A stretch of DNA of 64,000 nucleotides. It comes from Paenibacillus lactis (GTDB taxonomy: Bacteria > Bacillota > Bacilli > Paenibacillales > Paenibacillaceae). Position numbers and translations under genes: made by a program. Under the pieces are notes generated by a model that saw nothing but the letters and a program-made list of their open reading frames with translations, made no database searches and was not told where the DNA came from. Of this stretch, positions 7,811-15,402 are shown one piece after another (within the stretch, counting starts at the first letter, position 1; each line of letters starts with the position of its first letter). The DNA is taken from NCBI RefSeq assembly GCF_017873605.1, contig NZ_JAGGKI010000019.1, positions 39,868 to 103,867 on the forward strand, in the 5' to 3' direction.

Positions 7811-8336
7811 AAGAGCCTCCTCCTCTCCATTGAACTAAACTGACCGCTTGGATGAAAAATACGATCGCTAACGTTGGAGATTGAATCACAATATTCACCG
7901 CCACAATCAAACAGCTGATCAGGCGAAGTTTAGGGTAATGCACGCTGGATATACGGGATTGGTCCTTAATTCGGCTCGGGGCAAAGCGGATGACAAGCAG
8001 CAAGCTTGCCAAGTTCAGAAGTTGTATGTATAAAAGGCCCGGCTCGAGAAAGGACACCAGGGTGAACAATCCGGTTGTCACGGCAATGCATGCGGCTCCG
8101 GATTTCAAATGCATCCCTCCCGAGAACTGCCGCAGGACGGCAAAGCCGATCAGGGATAGAGCCGCCTGCCCCGTATTGCCGGTCAACCATGCGATCAGCA
8201 TCGTTAGCGATACGATCAGCACCACATTTAACACAATGGCAACAGCATGTGCCAAGACGGGGAGAGTCGATTTATGGTCGGGTACTTGTCGTTTGATCCT
8301 CTCTGCGATCCGTTTGGCGGTTTCCTCTAACAACAT
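7773..8336 (-). CDS. agrB: AgrB-like accessory gene regulator protease
   Basis: The 187-residue polytopic membrane protein has the AgrB signature RQFSGGMHLKSGAAC. It carries the catalytic His and Cys seven residues apart, as in S. aureus AgrB (H77/C84). AgrB cleaves the C-terminal tail of AgrD and closes the macrocycle at the membrane. About five to six hydrophobic segments are visible. The longer open frame upstream is ignored because the ATG at 8336 is preceded by GGAGGAG and gives the usual N-terminus (MLLEETAKRIAERI). The gene overlaps the upstream membrane gene by 65 bases and agrD by 38 bases, which makes a tight three-gene operon. Confidence 0.92.
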   Translation of the reverse strand: MLLEETAKRIAERIKRQVPDHKSTLPVLAHAVAIVLNVVLIVSLTMLIAWLTGNTGQAALSLIGFAVLRQFSGGMHLKSGAACIAVTTGLFTLVSFLEPGLLYIQLLNLASLLLVIRFAPSRIKDQSRISSVHYPKLRLISCLIVAVNIVIQSPTLAIVFFIQAVSLVQWRGGGSYVPDRQSETPLL

Positions 8337-8955
8337 GGCGATCCCGCTCCTCCGATTGGATGGCATAGTACAAGAAGATTCCAAAAGTACTGGCAAAGAA
8401 AACAAAATGAAGCCACAAATGGTTCAGATAAAACAAGATGGCGACCAAGACGAGCACGATCGCGATGAGGACAATCAAGAGAACATGCTCGAATTTCAAA
8501 CGTGTCCTCTCGATATTAAAATGAAAGCCGATACCGAGTTTATACATGACCCAGGCGGCCAACAGTCCTGTTCCTGCACTCAGCACCTGAAGAATGTATC
8601 CGTCAACATGATCGGTTTGCACAGTCTCAACCGAGCCGAATATCAAGGACAAATAGGCAACCTGAATCACGGCATACAGCATGTAACCGATCATCGTGCA
8701 AACGGCAGACCAGATGACAGGAATCTTGATAATGGTCGAGTATAAGAACAGGAAGATCAGAAGGGTAATTAACGGAACTAGAAAATCCAAATGATACTCA
8801 TTGCGCAAGATCAGGCTTTGAACATTCGCCAAGGTCATAACCAGCAGAGCTTGACCCAGGTGCTGGGATATGGGGATCCGCAGCAGGCTCATGATCAGCC
8901 AATGAATCGCCAGTGTTTCTAATGTTGAAAAAAACATAAATAAGACAGCTTCCAT
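8272..8955 (-). CDS. Seven-TM protein, AgrC sensor-domain-like, no kinase
   Basis: The first gene of the agr-like operon encodes 227 residues with about seven membrane helices, roughly at residues 5-25, 35-52, 58-78, 80-107, 119-141, 155-178 and 180-200, then a charged tail of about 30 residues. Length and topology resemble the peptide-sensing membrane domain of AgrC, but no HATPase/GHKL kinase part follows. The frame simply ends inside agrB. No response regulator is nearby. It may be a receptor working with a separate kinase, a processing or export partner of AgrBD, or an immunity-like protein. The ATG at 8955 is chosen because AGGAGG lies eleven bases upstream. The TTG at 8964 abuts it. Confidence 0.7.
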   Translation of the reverse strand: MEAVLFMFFSTLETLAIHWLIMSLLRIPISQHLGQALLVMTLANVQSLILRNEYHLDFLVPLITLLIFLFLYSTIIKIPVIWSAVCTMIGYMLYAVIQVAYLSLIFGSVETVQTDHVDGYILQVLSAGTGLLAAWVMYKLGIGFHFNIERTRLKFEHVLLIVLIAIVLVLVAILFYLNHLWLHFVFFASTFGIFLYYAIQSEERDRHVVRGNRQTDRREDQTTSTRP

Positions 8956-9757
8956 ACAGGACAATTCCTCCTTGCAGCTTAAGAATGGTTAAATGATTCT
9001 ACGCCACTCCTCAACCCGAACCCTGGAGCCTGCCAACAATCCCACCACCGAATTCGTGATGCCGGCTGAAGAAAAGACATGTGGATATCGAATCGAGACG
9101 TCACATATGATGCATGTTCTTGAGGCCTATTCCGGTGGCGACTACCGCTTTCTTAAAAATGCCGGGAATCTCTGATGGAAAGCACAAATCAATAAACATG
9201 TATCGATGTTGAAGTTTGGCATAAATGTTAGCTTGTCCAGAACATATTCCATTGAACTGACCCTGACGACCCTCACTTCATTCACTGTGAAAATCTAAGT
9301 ATGATTATATAAGGCAATGCTGCAGATTTAACAGGTAATTTAATACAAATGTGGCGTCAGAAGAGCAATCTGTAGAAATGTATCCCTCTCGGAAGACGAA
9401 GAAGATGATTTCGTGAAGGCTGAAACCATGGAGCGTGAAATGATGTTGGTAAATATAAAAGATGCAAACCGGTTGCAAGAGACTTAGCAGGATATCCTTA
9501 TACCTATTATACAAGAACATGTGTTCCCATTCAATCCTATTCAATCTTTTTGCACGAACAATTTCACATCTGGAAAATACCGTATCTGCACAATAACTAC
9601 CGCCGAGATGGGCTTCTCGGCTTGCGTTCAGCCCGGTGGATAGGAGATAGCTTAGTATCGCTTATCCCATTTATCAGTTACGATATAAAGAAAAAGTGCC
9701 CTGAAGCACGACTCTGCTTCTAGGACACCCGATTTCATTTGAAAGGCGTGTTCATAT
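8956..9757. other. 800-base stretch without a supported gene
   Basis: No open frame here has both a ribosome binding site and recognisable content. A 79-codon minus frame at 9305-9544 and a 60-codon plus frame at 8993-9175 look incidental. A perfect 7-bp hairpin GCCGAGA/TCTCGGC lies at 9602-9621 and a terminator at 9685-9727. The region should contain the promoter of the agr-like operon, but I see no convincing -35/-10 pair. Confidence 0.4.
9685..9727 (-). terminator. Terminator for minus-strand transcription
   Basis: A long stem (GTGCCCTGAAGCA with TGCTTCTAGGACAC, one bulge and one mismatch) is followed on the minus strand by TTTTTCTTTA. It could end read-through from the ABC transporter operon that stops at 10014. 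Confidence 0.7.
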
Positions 9758-10048
9758 ATGCGTTTCCGAAAATCCGCCGCCATCCTTTTTCTCTTGGCCA
9801 TTCTCCTGTCCGGCATCGGAACAAGCTATGCCATGGATTCCCGCCCGATCGACAACGAAACGGAACAGAGGCTCCGTGACGCCTATAACCTGGAGGCACC
9901 GACAGAGGACCTGTTGCCCAGCTTCCGGAGCGAGGGTGACTTCGGATTTACTCCGGATGCTCCCCTCTTCCTGCCCGAACTCATGAAATATACCTTCCAT
10001 CCCATTCTGATCTTCATTCAAGAATGCTTGTTCGGCCGGCCTTGGTGA
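9758..10048 (+). CDS. Small secreted protein of unknown function
   Basis: The 96-residue product has a clear signal peptide, MRFRKSAAILFLLAILLSGIGTSYA, with a cleavage site after TSYA. The mature 71 residues are acidic and Pro-rich, with a hydrophobic patch near the end (YTFHPILIFIQECLFG). No family is recognised. AAAGG lies upstream of ATG 9758. Its 3' end overlaps the convergent permease gene by 35 bases, and the terminator for that operon lies beyond its 5' end, so the two transcripts would be antisense to each other. Confidence 0.6.
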   Translation: MRFRKSAAILFLLAILLSGIGTSYAMDSRPIDNETEQRLRDAYNLEAPTEDLLPSFRSEGDFGFTPDAPLFLPELMKYTFHPILIFIQECLFGRPW

Positions 10049-11675
10049 AAAGCTTCGTCCACAGCCATCCGTTCGCGAACAGCAGCAGAAGGATATAGGC
10101 CGGAGCTCCGAACGGAACCGTGCTGCTGGCATAATGCAATCCTCCAAGTCCGCCCAGCACCGGAAATGACAGCAACACGATCCAGCCGTCTTTTTGCTGG
10201 GTAACGCTAAAGGCTCTCGCAAACGGCGGCGTCCGCAGCATGGCTTTGGCAGCTACAGGAATGAGCGCAAGCCCGGTCAGCAGGATGATGACCAAATCCC
10301 AAACGATCCGCATGCCGAACAGGCTCAGGAAGATCGCAGCATTGACCGCAAACAGCGGCAAAAACATTTTCACGGCATACGCCTTGAGCGTTCCCCTGTA
10401 GAGAGGTCCCAGCGATGAGAGCGGTGCTGCGCGAAATAGCCAGAACGCTTTTGGTTTACCGGAGTATTTCAGCATCATCACGGTCGTTATGACCATGACC
10501 AGCATAGCGTATAGGACGTAAAAGGATGACCCCGACCGGATTTCCGCCAGTGTCGAGCCCCTGAGCGCCGTAAAGAAAAACAAATAGGGCAAAATCATCG
10601 ATAAGCCGAGCGAAGGATAAACCTTAAGCTTAAATTCCCGTTCGCTCTTCATCATGCTGGCCGACAATCGGAAGCATGCCTGTTCTTCACGCGTCCTGCA
10701 GAACCATCTGGCAAGCGCCCGGTCCGCGCGTCCCCGTTCCTTTCCCGATCCCGCGTCACTGTGCGACAGCTTCTCCAGAAATAATTCAAATGACGGGATA
10801 TAGCGGAGATAGATAAGCAGCAGCGCGACAGGGCCGGCTACGGCCATAAGCGAGAAAGCGATAATCCAAGGGTCCGTTTCCCCGCCAAGCAGCCACGCAA
10901 ACGGGGCCGCGAACCAAACCGGTGGAAGCAGCAGCTGCCACCAAGCCGGCGTAAATGAAATATTGAAATCAACCAGCTCGAACGAACGGATCACGAACTG
11001 ATAACCGATGGCTATGACCGCGGACAGGCCAATCTGAACGTAATTGATCAAATCCTTGAGCTTTTCCCCGTCCCAGTACTTGAGCAGCAGCAGATAAACA
11101 AGCGTCGTAACCGCCAAGATGAGGAGATTCATCAGAATAAGCTCGATAAGATAAATCAGGAAGAACATCACGCCGTTGATCAATAAGCCGGTCACGAGCG
11201 AAGCGGCCGACAGCGAGGCTGTGAGCAGCAGCATATATATGCCCGCATGGATGGATCTTGCAAGACCGACCGTACGCCCGTCTACCGGCTTCGTCATGAG
11301 TATGCTCCGGTCGCGCACATCCAGCAGCACCGACGAAAAGTCCGAAATCATGGAGGTCATAATGAAAAACATGAGGATGGCAGCCACGACACTCATTGCC
11401 ATCATATAGTTTGGATCGCTAATGTACACGAACGGCGCGAGTACGATCCCCATCAAGCCGTACAGCCACAGGGATCGAATGAACAGGTTCTTATCCGCAT
11501 CTTCCTCCTTCCGGTTCGTATTCGATAAGATGATGGGCACCCGGCGCGAATCCATCAGCAGCTTCACCTGCAAAATGCGGCGCAGCATCCCGTAATCGGC
11601 ACCCATTCGGGTCAGGATCCCTTTGAATTTATCCAGCAGCAGCAGCGTCCGAAAGGACGGTTCCTGCGGCAGCAT
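10014..11675 (-). CDS. ABC exporter permease, EcsB-like large membrane protein
   Basis: The 553-residue protein has about twelve or more hydrophobic segments in two halves, separated by a polar region near residues 300-350 (SHSDAGSGKERGRADRALARW). It is the last gene of a TetR-GNAT-ATPase-permease operon and must be the membrane partner of the ATPase before it. I recognise no substrate motif. The family layout suggests an ABC-2/EcsB-type exporter. ATG at 11675 is preferred to the one at 11726, because GGGAGGG at the end of the ATPase gene is correctly spaced and the ATG follows the ATPase stop by one base. Confidence 0.8.
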   Translation of the reverse strand: MLPQEPSFRTLLLLDKFKGILTRMGADYGMLRRILQVKLLMDSRRVPIILSNTNRKEEDADKNLFIRSLWLYGLMGIVLAPFVYISDPNYMMAMSVVAAILMFFIMTSMISDFSSVLLDVRDRSILMTKPVDGRTVGLARSIHAGIYMLLLTASLSAASLVTGLLINGVMFFLIYLIELILMNLLILAVTTLVYLLLLKYWDGEKLKDLINYVQIGLSAVIAIGYQFVIRSFELVDFNISFTPAWWQLLLPPVWFAAPFAWLLGGETDPWIIAFSLMAVAGPVALLLIYLRYIPSFELFLEKLSHSDAGSGKERGRADRALARWFCRTREEQACFRLSASMMKSEREFKLKVYPSLGLSMILPYLFFFTALRGSTLAEIRSGSSFYVLYAMLVMVITTVMMLKYSGKPKAFWLFRAAPLSSLGPLYRGTLKAYAVKMFLPLFAVNAAIFLSLFGMRIVWDLVIILLTGLALIPVAAKAMLRTPPFARAFSVTQQKDGWIVLLSFPVLGGLGGLHYASSTVPFGAPAYILLLLFANGWLWTKLFTKAGRTSILE

Positions 11676-11676
11676 A

Positions 11677-12462
11677 TCAAGAGCCCTCCCGAATGATCGA
11701 AACGAACCGGTCCGCAATCGCTCCATGGTTATGGAATCCGGTCAGCTGGTTGAACACCTCTTCCAAGGAACCTTCCTGCGACTGCTGCTGCAGCTCCTTA
11801 AACGTTCCGTCCGCTACAACGCGGCTATCGGCAAGCAGCACGATCCGGCTGCTGATCTTCTCCACGACGTCCATAATGTGAGAGGAGTAAAATATCGTTG
11901 TGCCCGCGGCCGACAGCTTGGCCAAAATTTCTTTGACCACCATGACGCTGTTCGCATCCAAGCCGCTCAGCGGCTCATCCAGAAACAACAGATCCGGGTC
12001 ATGAAGAAGGCTGGATATGAGCAGCACCTTCTGGCGCATCCCTTTGGAAAAGGTAGCAATCCGCGAGTGATAGACCTTTCCCAGATCAAAACACTCCATC
12101 AACCTTTCTGCCTTCTCATAGGCTTCCTCGTACGAAAGCCCGTACAGCTCGCCGGTAAACGTCAAATACTCCGCCGGCGTCAGCTGATCGTACAGCTCCG
12201 CGACCTCGGGCACATATCCGATTCTCCGCTTGTACTCGACGCTGCCATCGGCAATATCCTGCCCAAAGATCCGGACCGTTCCGGTATATCCCTCCACCAA
12301 GCCAAGCATAATCTTGACGGTAGTGCTCTTCCCGGCCCCGTTCGGACCGATATACCCGATCATCTCGCCCCGGCGCACATGAAGATCAATTCCGTTAAGC
12401 ACGTAGCGTCCATCATATTTCATCCTCAGATCCTGAATCGACAGCACTTCTTCCGTAGACAT
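11677..12462 (-). CDS. ABC transporter ATP-binding protein (exporter type)
   Basis: The 261-residue nucleotide-binding subunit has Walker A GPNGAGKST, a Q-loop region IGYVPE, the signature FSKGMRQK in place of LSGGQ, Walker B LLFLDEPLSGLD and the H-loop FYSSHI. FSKGMRQK with SGLD is typical of CcmA/EcsA/drug-exporter ATPases. The upstream extension to 12537 lacks a ribosome binding site. AGGAGA precedes ATG 12462. It is coupled to the permease gene and preceded by the GNAT gene in the same operon. Confidence 0.92.
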   Translation of the reverse strand: MSTEEVLSIQDLRMKYDGRYVLNGIDLHVRRGEMIGYIGPNGAGKSTTVKIMLGLVEGYTGTVRIFGQDIADGSVEYKRRIGYVPEVAELYDQLTPAEYLTFTGELYGLSYEEAYEKAERLMECFDLGKVYHSRIATFSKGMRQKVLLISSLLHDPDLLFLDEPLSGLDANSVMVVKEILAKLSAAGTTIFYSSHIMDVVEKISSRIVLLADSRVVADGTFKELQQQSQEGSLEEVFNQLTGFHNHGAIADRFVSIIREGS

Positions 12463-12533
12463 GATTTTTCGTTCTCCTGTTCCCCCATAATTTTTAACGC
12501 ATGCCTTTACCTTATTATGGAAGATGATCAAAA

Positions 12534-13073
12534 TCAACCTTTCTTGACATATTCGCTTTGCAAAATTCCCATATAGATGATGTCATGCCAGCTCCCGCCC
12601 CGGAACAGGCTCTGTCTCGCACTGCCTTCACGCGTGAAGCCAGCCTTCTCGTACAAACGAATCGCCCGTTGATTAAACGAGAATACGCGCAATCCCAGCC
12701 GGTGCAGATTCATTTCAAGGAAGGCATAATCCAGCAGGAGCCGCATCGCTTCGGCGCCGTACCCCTGCCCCCAGCAGTCTTTGTCTCCGATGTCGAGGAT
12801 GCATTCCGCGTTGCGGTTCTTGAGGTCGATCTGGATAAGCGACATGATGCCGATCGGCTTGCCCGACTCCTTCAGCAGGAGCAGATAGCTTTTCGACGAG
12901 GCTGAGCCCATGATGACATGCTGCACAAAATCTCTGGTTTCCTCCATCGTGTACGCGTCCAGGAATGGACTCGTCGATTCCATAACCTCCTGGTCGTTTC
13001 TCCATGCATGATAGAGCTCGGCATCTTCCATGGTCATTTTTCGGCAAACCAAACGTTCGGATTGGAATAGCAT
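12534..13073 (-). CDS. GNAT acetyltransferase, RimJ/RimL type
   Basis: The 179-residue protein has the RimJ/RimL-type layout: an N-terminal LVCRKMTMEDAELYHAWRND, a central GIMSLIQIDLKNRNAECILDIGD, the acetyl-CoA loop CWGQGYGAEAMRLLLDYAF, and NQRAIRLYEKAGFTREG. The acceptor may be a protein N-terminus, an amino sugar or a drug. The gene starts four bases after the TetR stop, which places it in the TetR operon, and 72 bases before the ATPase start. Co-transcription with an exporter and a TetR regulator hints at a detoxification role, which is inference. Confidence 0.88.
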   Translation of the reverse strand: MLFQSERLVCRKMTMEDAELYHAWRNDQEVMESTSPFLDAYTMEETRDFVQHVIMGSASSKSYLLLLKESGKPIGIMSLIQIDLKNRNAECILDIGDKDCWGQGYGAEAMRLLLDYAFLEMNLHRLGLRVFSFNQRAIRLYEKAGFTREGSARQSLFRGGSWHDIIYMGILQSEYVKKG

Positions 13074-13077
13074 TTTT

Positions 13078-13734
13078 TCACTCTCCTATGGATAAATCGC
13101 GATAACCATCCGTACTCGAGGGCTTCAGCATTAGCTTCAGTGTGTTCCGGAACACATCCAGCTGCTGTTCCGCCCAGGTCGCATCCGGTCCAAGCTGATA
13201 CGTATCCAGCATCAGGCCGTTGAGAAAAGAGAGGATATACCCCGCAAGGCTCCGCGCATCCTGCAGCGGCTGGAACTCCCCCCGCTCCTCCCCGGCCCGA
13301 ATCACCCGGCTGATCGCATCGACGGCATTCTCGTAACGCTGCCGGATATACGGATAATGCTTCTTGTCCTTCACATAGGCGGAGGAGAGAAAGAACTCTG
13401 CCCGCGCCCGCACCAGCGAATGCTGAAGCTTCATCAGATCCTGCTCGATTTCACCCAGCCACTTCATGAGCATCCCCCACACCGGGGACTGCAGTTCCGG
13501 CCCGGTCCACTGAAACAGCTCCTCATCGTCATATCGCAGCACTTCCATGAAGACATGCTCAAGATTGTCAAAATAAGCATACAGCGCACCGCGCGATATG
13601 CCGGCCTCATCCATAATGTCCTGCATGACGGCATGGGCGAAGCCTTTCCGGATGAAGACGCGTCTTGCGGCAGCCGCGATCTCCCGCTTCTTCGTTTCTT
13701 TGTACTCGTCGCTAACCCTCGGGCACATGGGCAT
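13078..13734 (-). CDS. TetR/AcrR family repressor of the exporter operon
   Basis: The 218-residue protein has an N-terminal TetR helix-turn-helix (KREIAAAARRVFIRKGF, then the recognition region MDEAGISRGALYAYFDN) and an all-helical ligand domain with a C-terminal segment of the BetI/YfiR-like type. The first gene of a four-gene operon, it very likely represses its own promoter: a perfect 20-bp palindrome occupies the promoter spacer directly upstream. ATG 13734 has TGGAG six bases away. Upstream codons run into the promoter. Confidence 0.9.
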   Translation of the reverse strand: MPMCPRVSDEYKETKKREIAAAARRVFIRKGFAHAVMQDIMDEAGISRGALYAYFDNLEHVFMEVLRYDDEELFQWTGPELQSPVWGMLMKWLGEIEQDLMKLQHSLVRARAEFFLSSAYVKDKKHYPYIRQRYENAVDAISRVIRAGEERGEFQPLQDARSLAGYILSFLNGLMLDTYQLGPDATWAEQQLDVFRNTLKLMLKPSSTDGYRDLSIGE

Positions 13735-13756
13735 TTCATCTCCATTTTTTAAAATA

Positions 13757-13810
13757 GACATTATTGTCGTTATTAGCATTCAGTATAAACGACATTGATG
13801 TCGTTTTCAA
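13757..13810 (-). promoter_or_regulatory. Promoter with TetR operator palindrome in the spacer
   Basis: On the minus strand TTGAAA (13805-13810) and TATACT (13782-13787) are exactly 17 bases apart. The spacer is the core of the palindrome AAACGACAT-TG-ATGTCGTTT (13787-13806). A second, weaker copy, GACATTATTGTC (13757-13768), lies just downstream of the -10 box, with centres 34 bases apart. Repressor binding would block RNA polymerase. Operator function is inferred. Confidence 0.75.
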
Positions 13811-13953
13811 TCAAGAACGGACCATTCTTTGAAAACGGCTTGTTCTATGAATGGCTTCCGACAAATCCGTCAACATTCGCGAAATGCTGCATATATATGG
13901 GGGAGAGCGAAAAGAGGTGATGCAACATCATAAGGGGGATCTACCGCGTACTC

Positions 13954-14430
13954 GTGTTTGCGCTTCTGCTGATTTTTCTTCTCCCGTCAGGAGCCCACGC
14001 CGCTTCCGGACAGAAGCTGGACAGCAAATACACCCGGTACGCACAGTTCATCGTCATTGACAAATCCAGCAACAAACTGATGTATTACGAAAAAGGCAAG
14101 CTGATTAAATCGTTTTCCGTAGCCACAGGAAAAAAGCCCTCCTATACGCCGGAAGGCCTGTTCAAGATTCACGAGAAGGTGAAGAACCGCCCCTATTACA
14201 AGGAACGCATCAAGGGCGGCGATCCGCGGAATCCGCTCGGAGCCCGCTGGCTTGGCATTAATGTAAAAATAAACGGAAAAGTCAGCTATGCATACGCGAT
14301 TCATGGAACGAATAACCCCGGCTCCATAGGCAAGTACGTCTCCGCAGGCTGCATCCGCATGCATAATAAAGACGTCATCTGGCTGTATGACCGGGTTAAG
14401 ATGAGCACGCCCGTCCTCATTCAAAAATAA
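13954..14430 (+). CDS. Secreted L,D-transpeptidase (YkuD family)
   Basis: The catalytic YkuD domain spans almost the whole protein: FIVIDKSSNKLMYYEKG, then TPEGLFKIHEK, AIHGTNNPGSIG and the active-site SAGCIRMHNKDV with the nucleophilic Cys. Such enzymes form 3-3 cross-links in peptidoglycan or process spore-wall glycan. A signal sequence ends at AHA. The start is uncertain. GTG 13954 has no well-placed ribosome binding site and would give a signal peptide without its basic part. The frame stays open upstream to 13921, where RGIYRV would provide the missing basic residues, but only ATC 13927 or ATA 13930 could start there, eight to eleven bases after GAGGTG. Confidence 0.85.
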   Translation: MFALLLIFLLPSGAHAASGQKLDSKYTRYAQFIVIDKSSNKLMYYEKGKLIKSFSVATGKKPSYTPEGLFKIHEKVKNRPYYKERIKGGDPRNPLGARWLGINVKINGKVSYAYAIHGTNNPGSIGKYVSAGCIRMHNKDVIWLYDRVKMSTPVLIQK

Positions 14431-14445
14431 TACCGTTTTTACCCC

Positions 14446-14482
14446 AAAGCCGGACGTGACCTGTAATCGCGTACGGCTTTTT
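14446..14482 (+). terminator. Terminator after the L,D-transpeptidase gene
   Basis: AAAGCCG (14446-14452) pairs with CGGCTTT (14474-14480), followed by TT and an AT-rich stretch. The stop codon is 16 bases upstream. Confidence 0.6.
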
Positions 14483-14529
14483 AAATATGTTGAATGCTGC
14501 TTTGCCCGCTTCGCATTCCAGGCTGGTGC

Positions 14530-14913
14530 CTAGGAGCCGTATTCGGCTCCGAATTCGATGATATTCCGGTCCGGGTCCAATACGAAGATTTGGGCAAAAC
14601 CTGCTACGCTGTCGGGGCTAGCCACATATTCAACGCCCATCCGGTCAAGCCACGTCTTCGTTTCGCTGTAGCTCTTCACCCAGATCGAAAAATGACCGTC
14701 CGTCGTATCGATTCCCCGTTCCCGCAGCGTGTCGCTGATCGGATGCTCCAGCAAATGCAGCTGCTGATCGCCAACCTCATACCATATTCCCTTCGATTGA
14801 AACGGCGGACGCGGGATTTCCCGGAACTTCAGGATATCCGAGTAGAATGCCCTTGCCTTGTCCAAATCCCTGACCGCCAAGCTGACATGATGAATTCGCT
14901 CGAATTGAATCAT
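14530..14913 (-). CDS. VOC family (glyoxalase/dioxygenase-like) protein
   Basis: The 127-residue protein shows the vicinal oxygen chelate fold in two modules. The first is IHHVSLAVRDLDKARAFYSDIL with the first metal-ligand His; the second is FSIWVKSYSETKTWLDRMG and IFVLDPDRNIIEFGAE with the final Glu ligand. WYEVGDQQLHLLEHP provides the cross-strand Glu/His region. The substrate is unknown; fosfomycin-type resistance, glyoxalase or extradiol dioxygenase activities all occur in the family. ATG 14913 follows AAGGAGG by eleven bases. Confidence 0.88.
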   Translation of the reverse strand: MIQFERIHHVSLAVRDLDKARAFYSDILKFREIPRPPFQSKGIWYEVGDQQLHLLEHPISDTLRERGIDTTDGHFSIWVKSYSETKTWLDRMGVEYVASPDSVAGFAQIFVLDPDRNIIEFGAEYGS

Positions 14914-15026
14914 GAATGATATCCCCTCCTTGCAATTGTGCATTTGATTGTATGATTGTTCATTGTACAGGAAAACTTATATAACGTTAATGACCCGCAA
15001 AGGAATTACAGAGGAGGAGCGAGTAG

Positions 15027-15188
15027 ATGGATATTCACACGAATGAATATAAAATCGCTGCGTTAAACGGAAACGAAGGCACCTTGAAGGCGATTGAAGA
15101 TGCGGAAACGAAAATTGCGGAGCTCACCGGCAAGGAGATTACGCTGATCGCCTACGAGAAAAAGCAGGACGGCAGCGAACAGCAGTAG
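15027..15188 (+). CDS. 53-residue hypothetical protein
   Basis: ATG 15027 follows GAGGAGG by eight bases. The soluble, mixed-charge product (MDIHTNEYKIAALNGNEGTL..., ending IAYEKKQDGSEQQ) has no membrane segment and alternates predicted strand, helix and strand. It resembles no family I can name. The strong ribosome binding site and balanced composition support expression. It shares the downstream hairpin with the convergent mannosidase gene. Confidence 0.65.
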   Translation: MDIHTNEYKIAALNGNEGTLKAIEDAETKIAELTGKEITLIAYEKKQDGSEQQ

Positions 15189-15252
15189 GCTTATTTTGTC
15201 CTAAGAGACGAGCTGAACCATAAGAGCTTTTGAAAAATCCGTCCCGTTTAAC

Positions 15253-15314
15253 GAATAAGGAGCTGCCCCTAAGCCAGGTTTTACGAAACCCGGATAGGCA
15301 CAGCTCCTTTATTC
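15253..15314. terminator. Hairpin between convergent genes
   Basis: GAATAAGGAGCTG (15253-15265) pairs with CAGCTCCTTTATTC (15301-15314) with a one-base bulge around a 35-base interior that can fold further. It probably ends the glycosidase operon from the right and the small ORF from the left. Confidence 0.6.
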
Positions 15315-15402
15315 ATATGCGGCAAAGCCCGAGCTACTGCATTCGCAGACGGGCCTTGCCCTTGACAACGCATCGCTTCATGCTCAACGGTGAGTTTCTT
15401 GC

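Noticed and set aside
9305..9544. 79-codon frame on the minus strand
   Set aside because: AT-rich, no ribosome binding site, odd composition and no recognisable family.
9575..9660. Short stretch reading YLHNNYRRDGLLGLRS, thought to be a transposase relic
   Set aside because: The similarity to helix-turn-helix regions of transposases is too short and no inverted repeats or further fragments are present.
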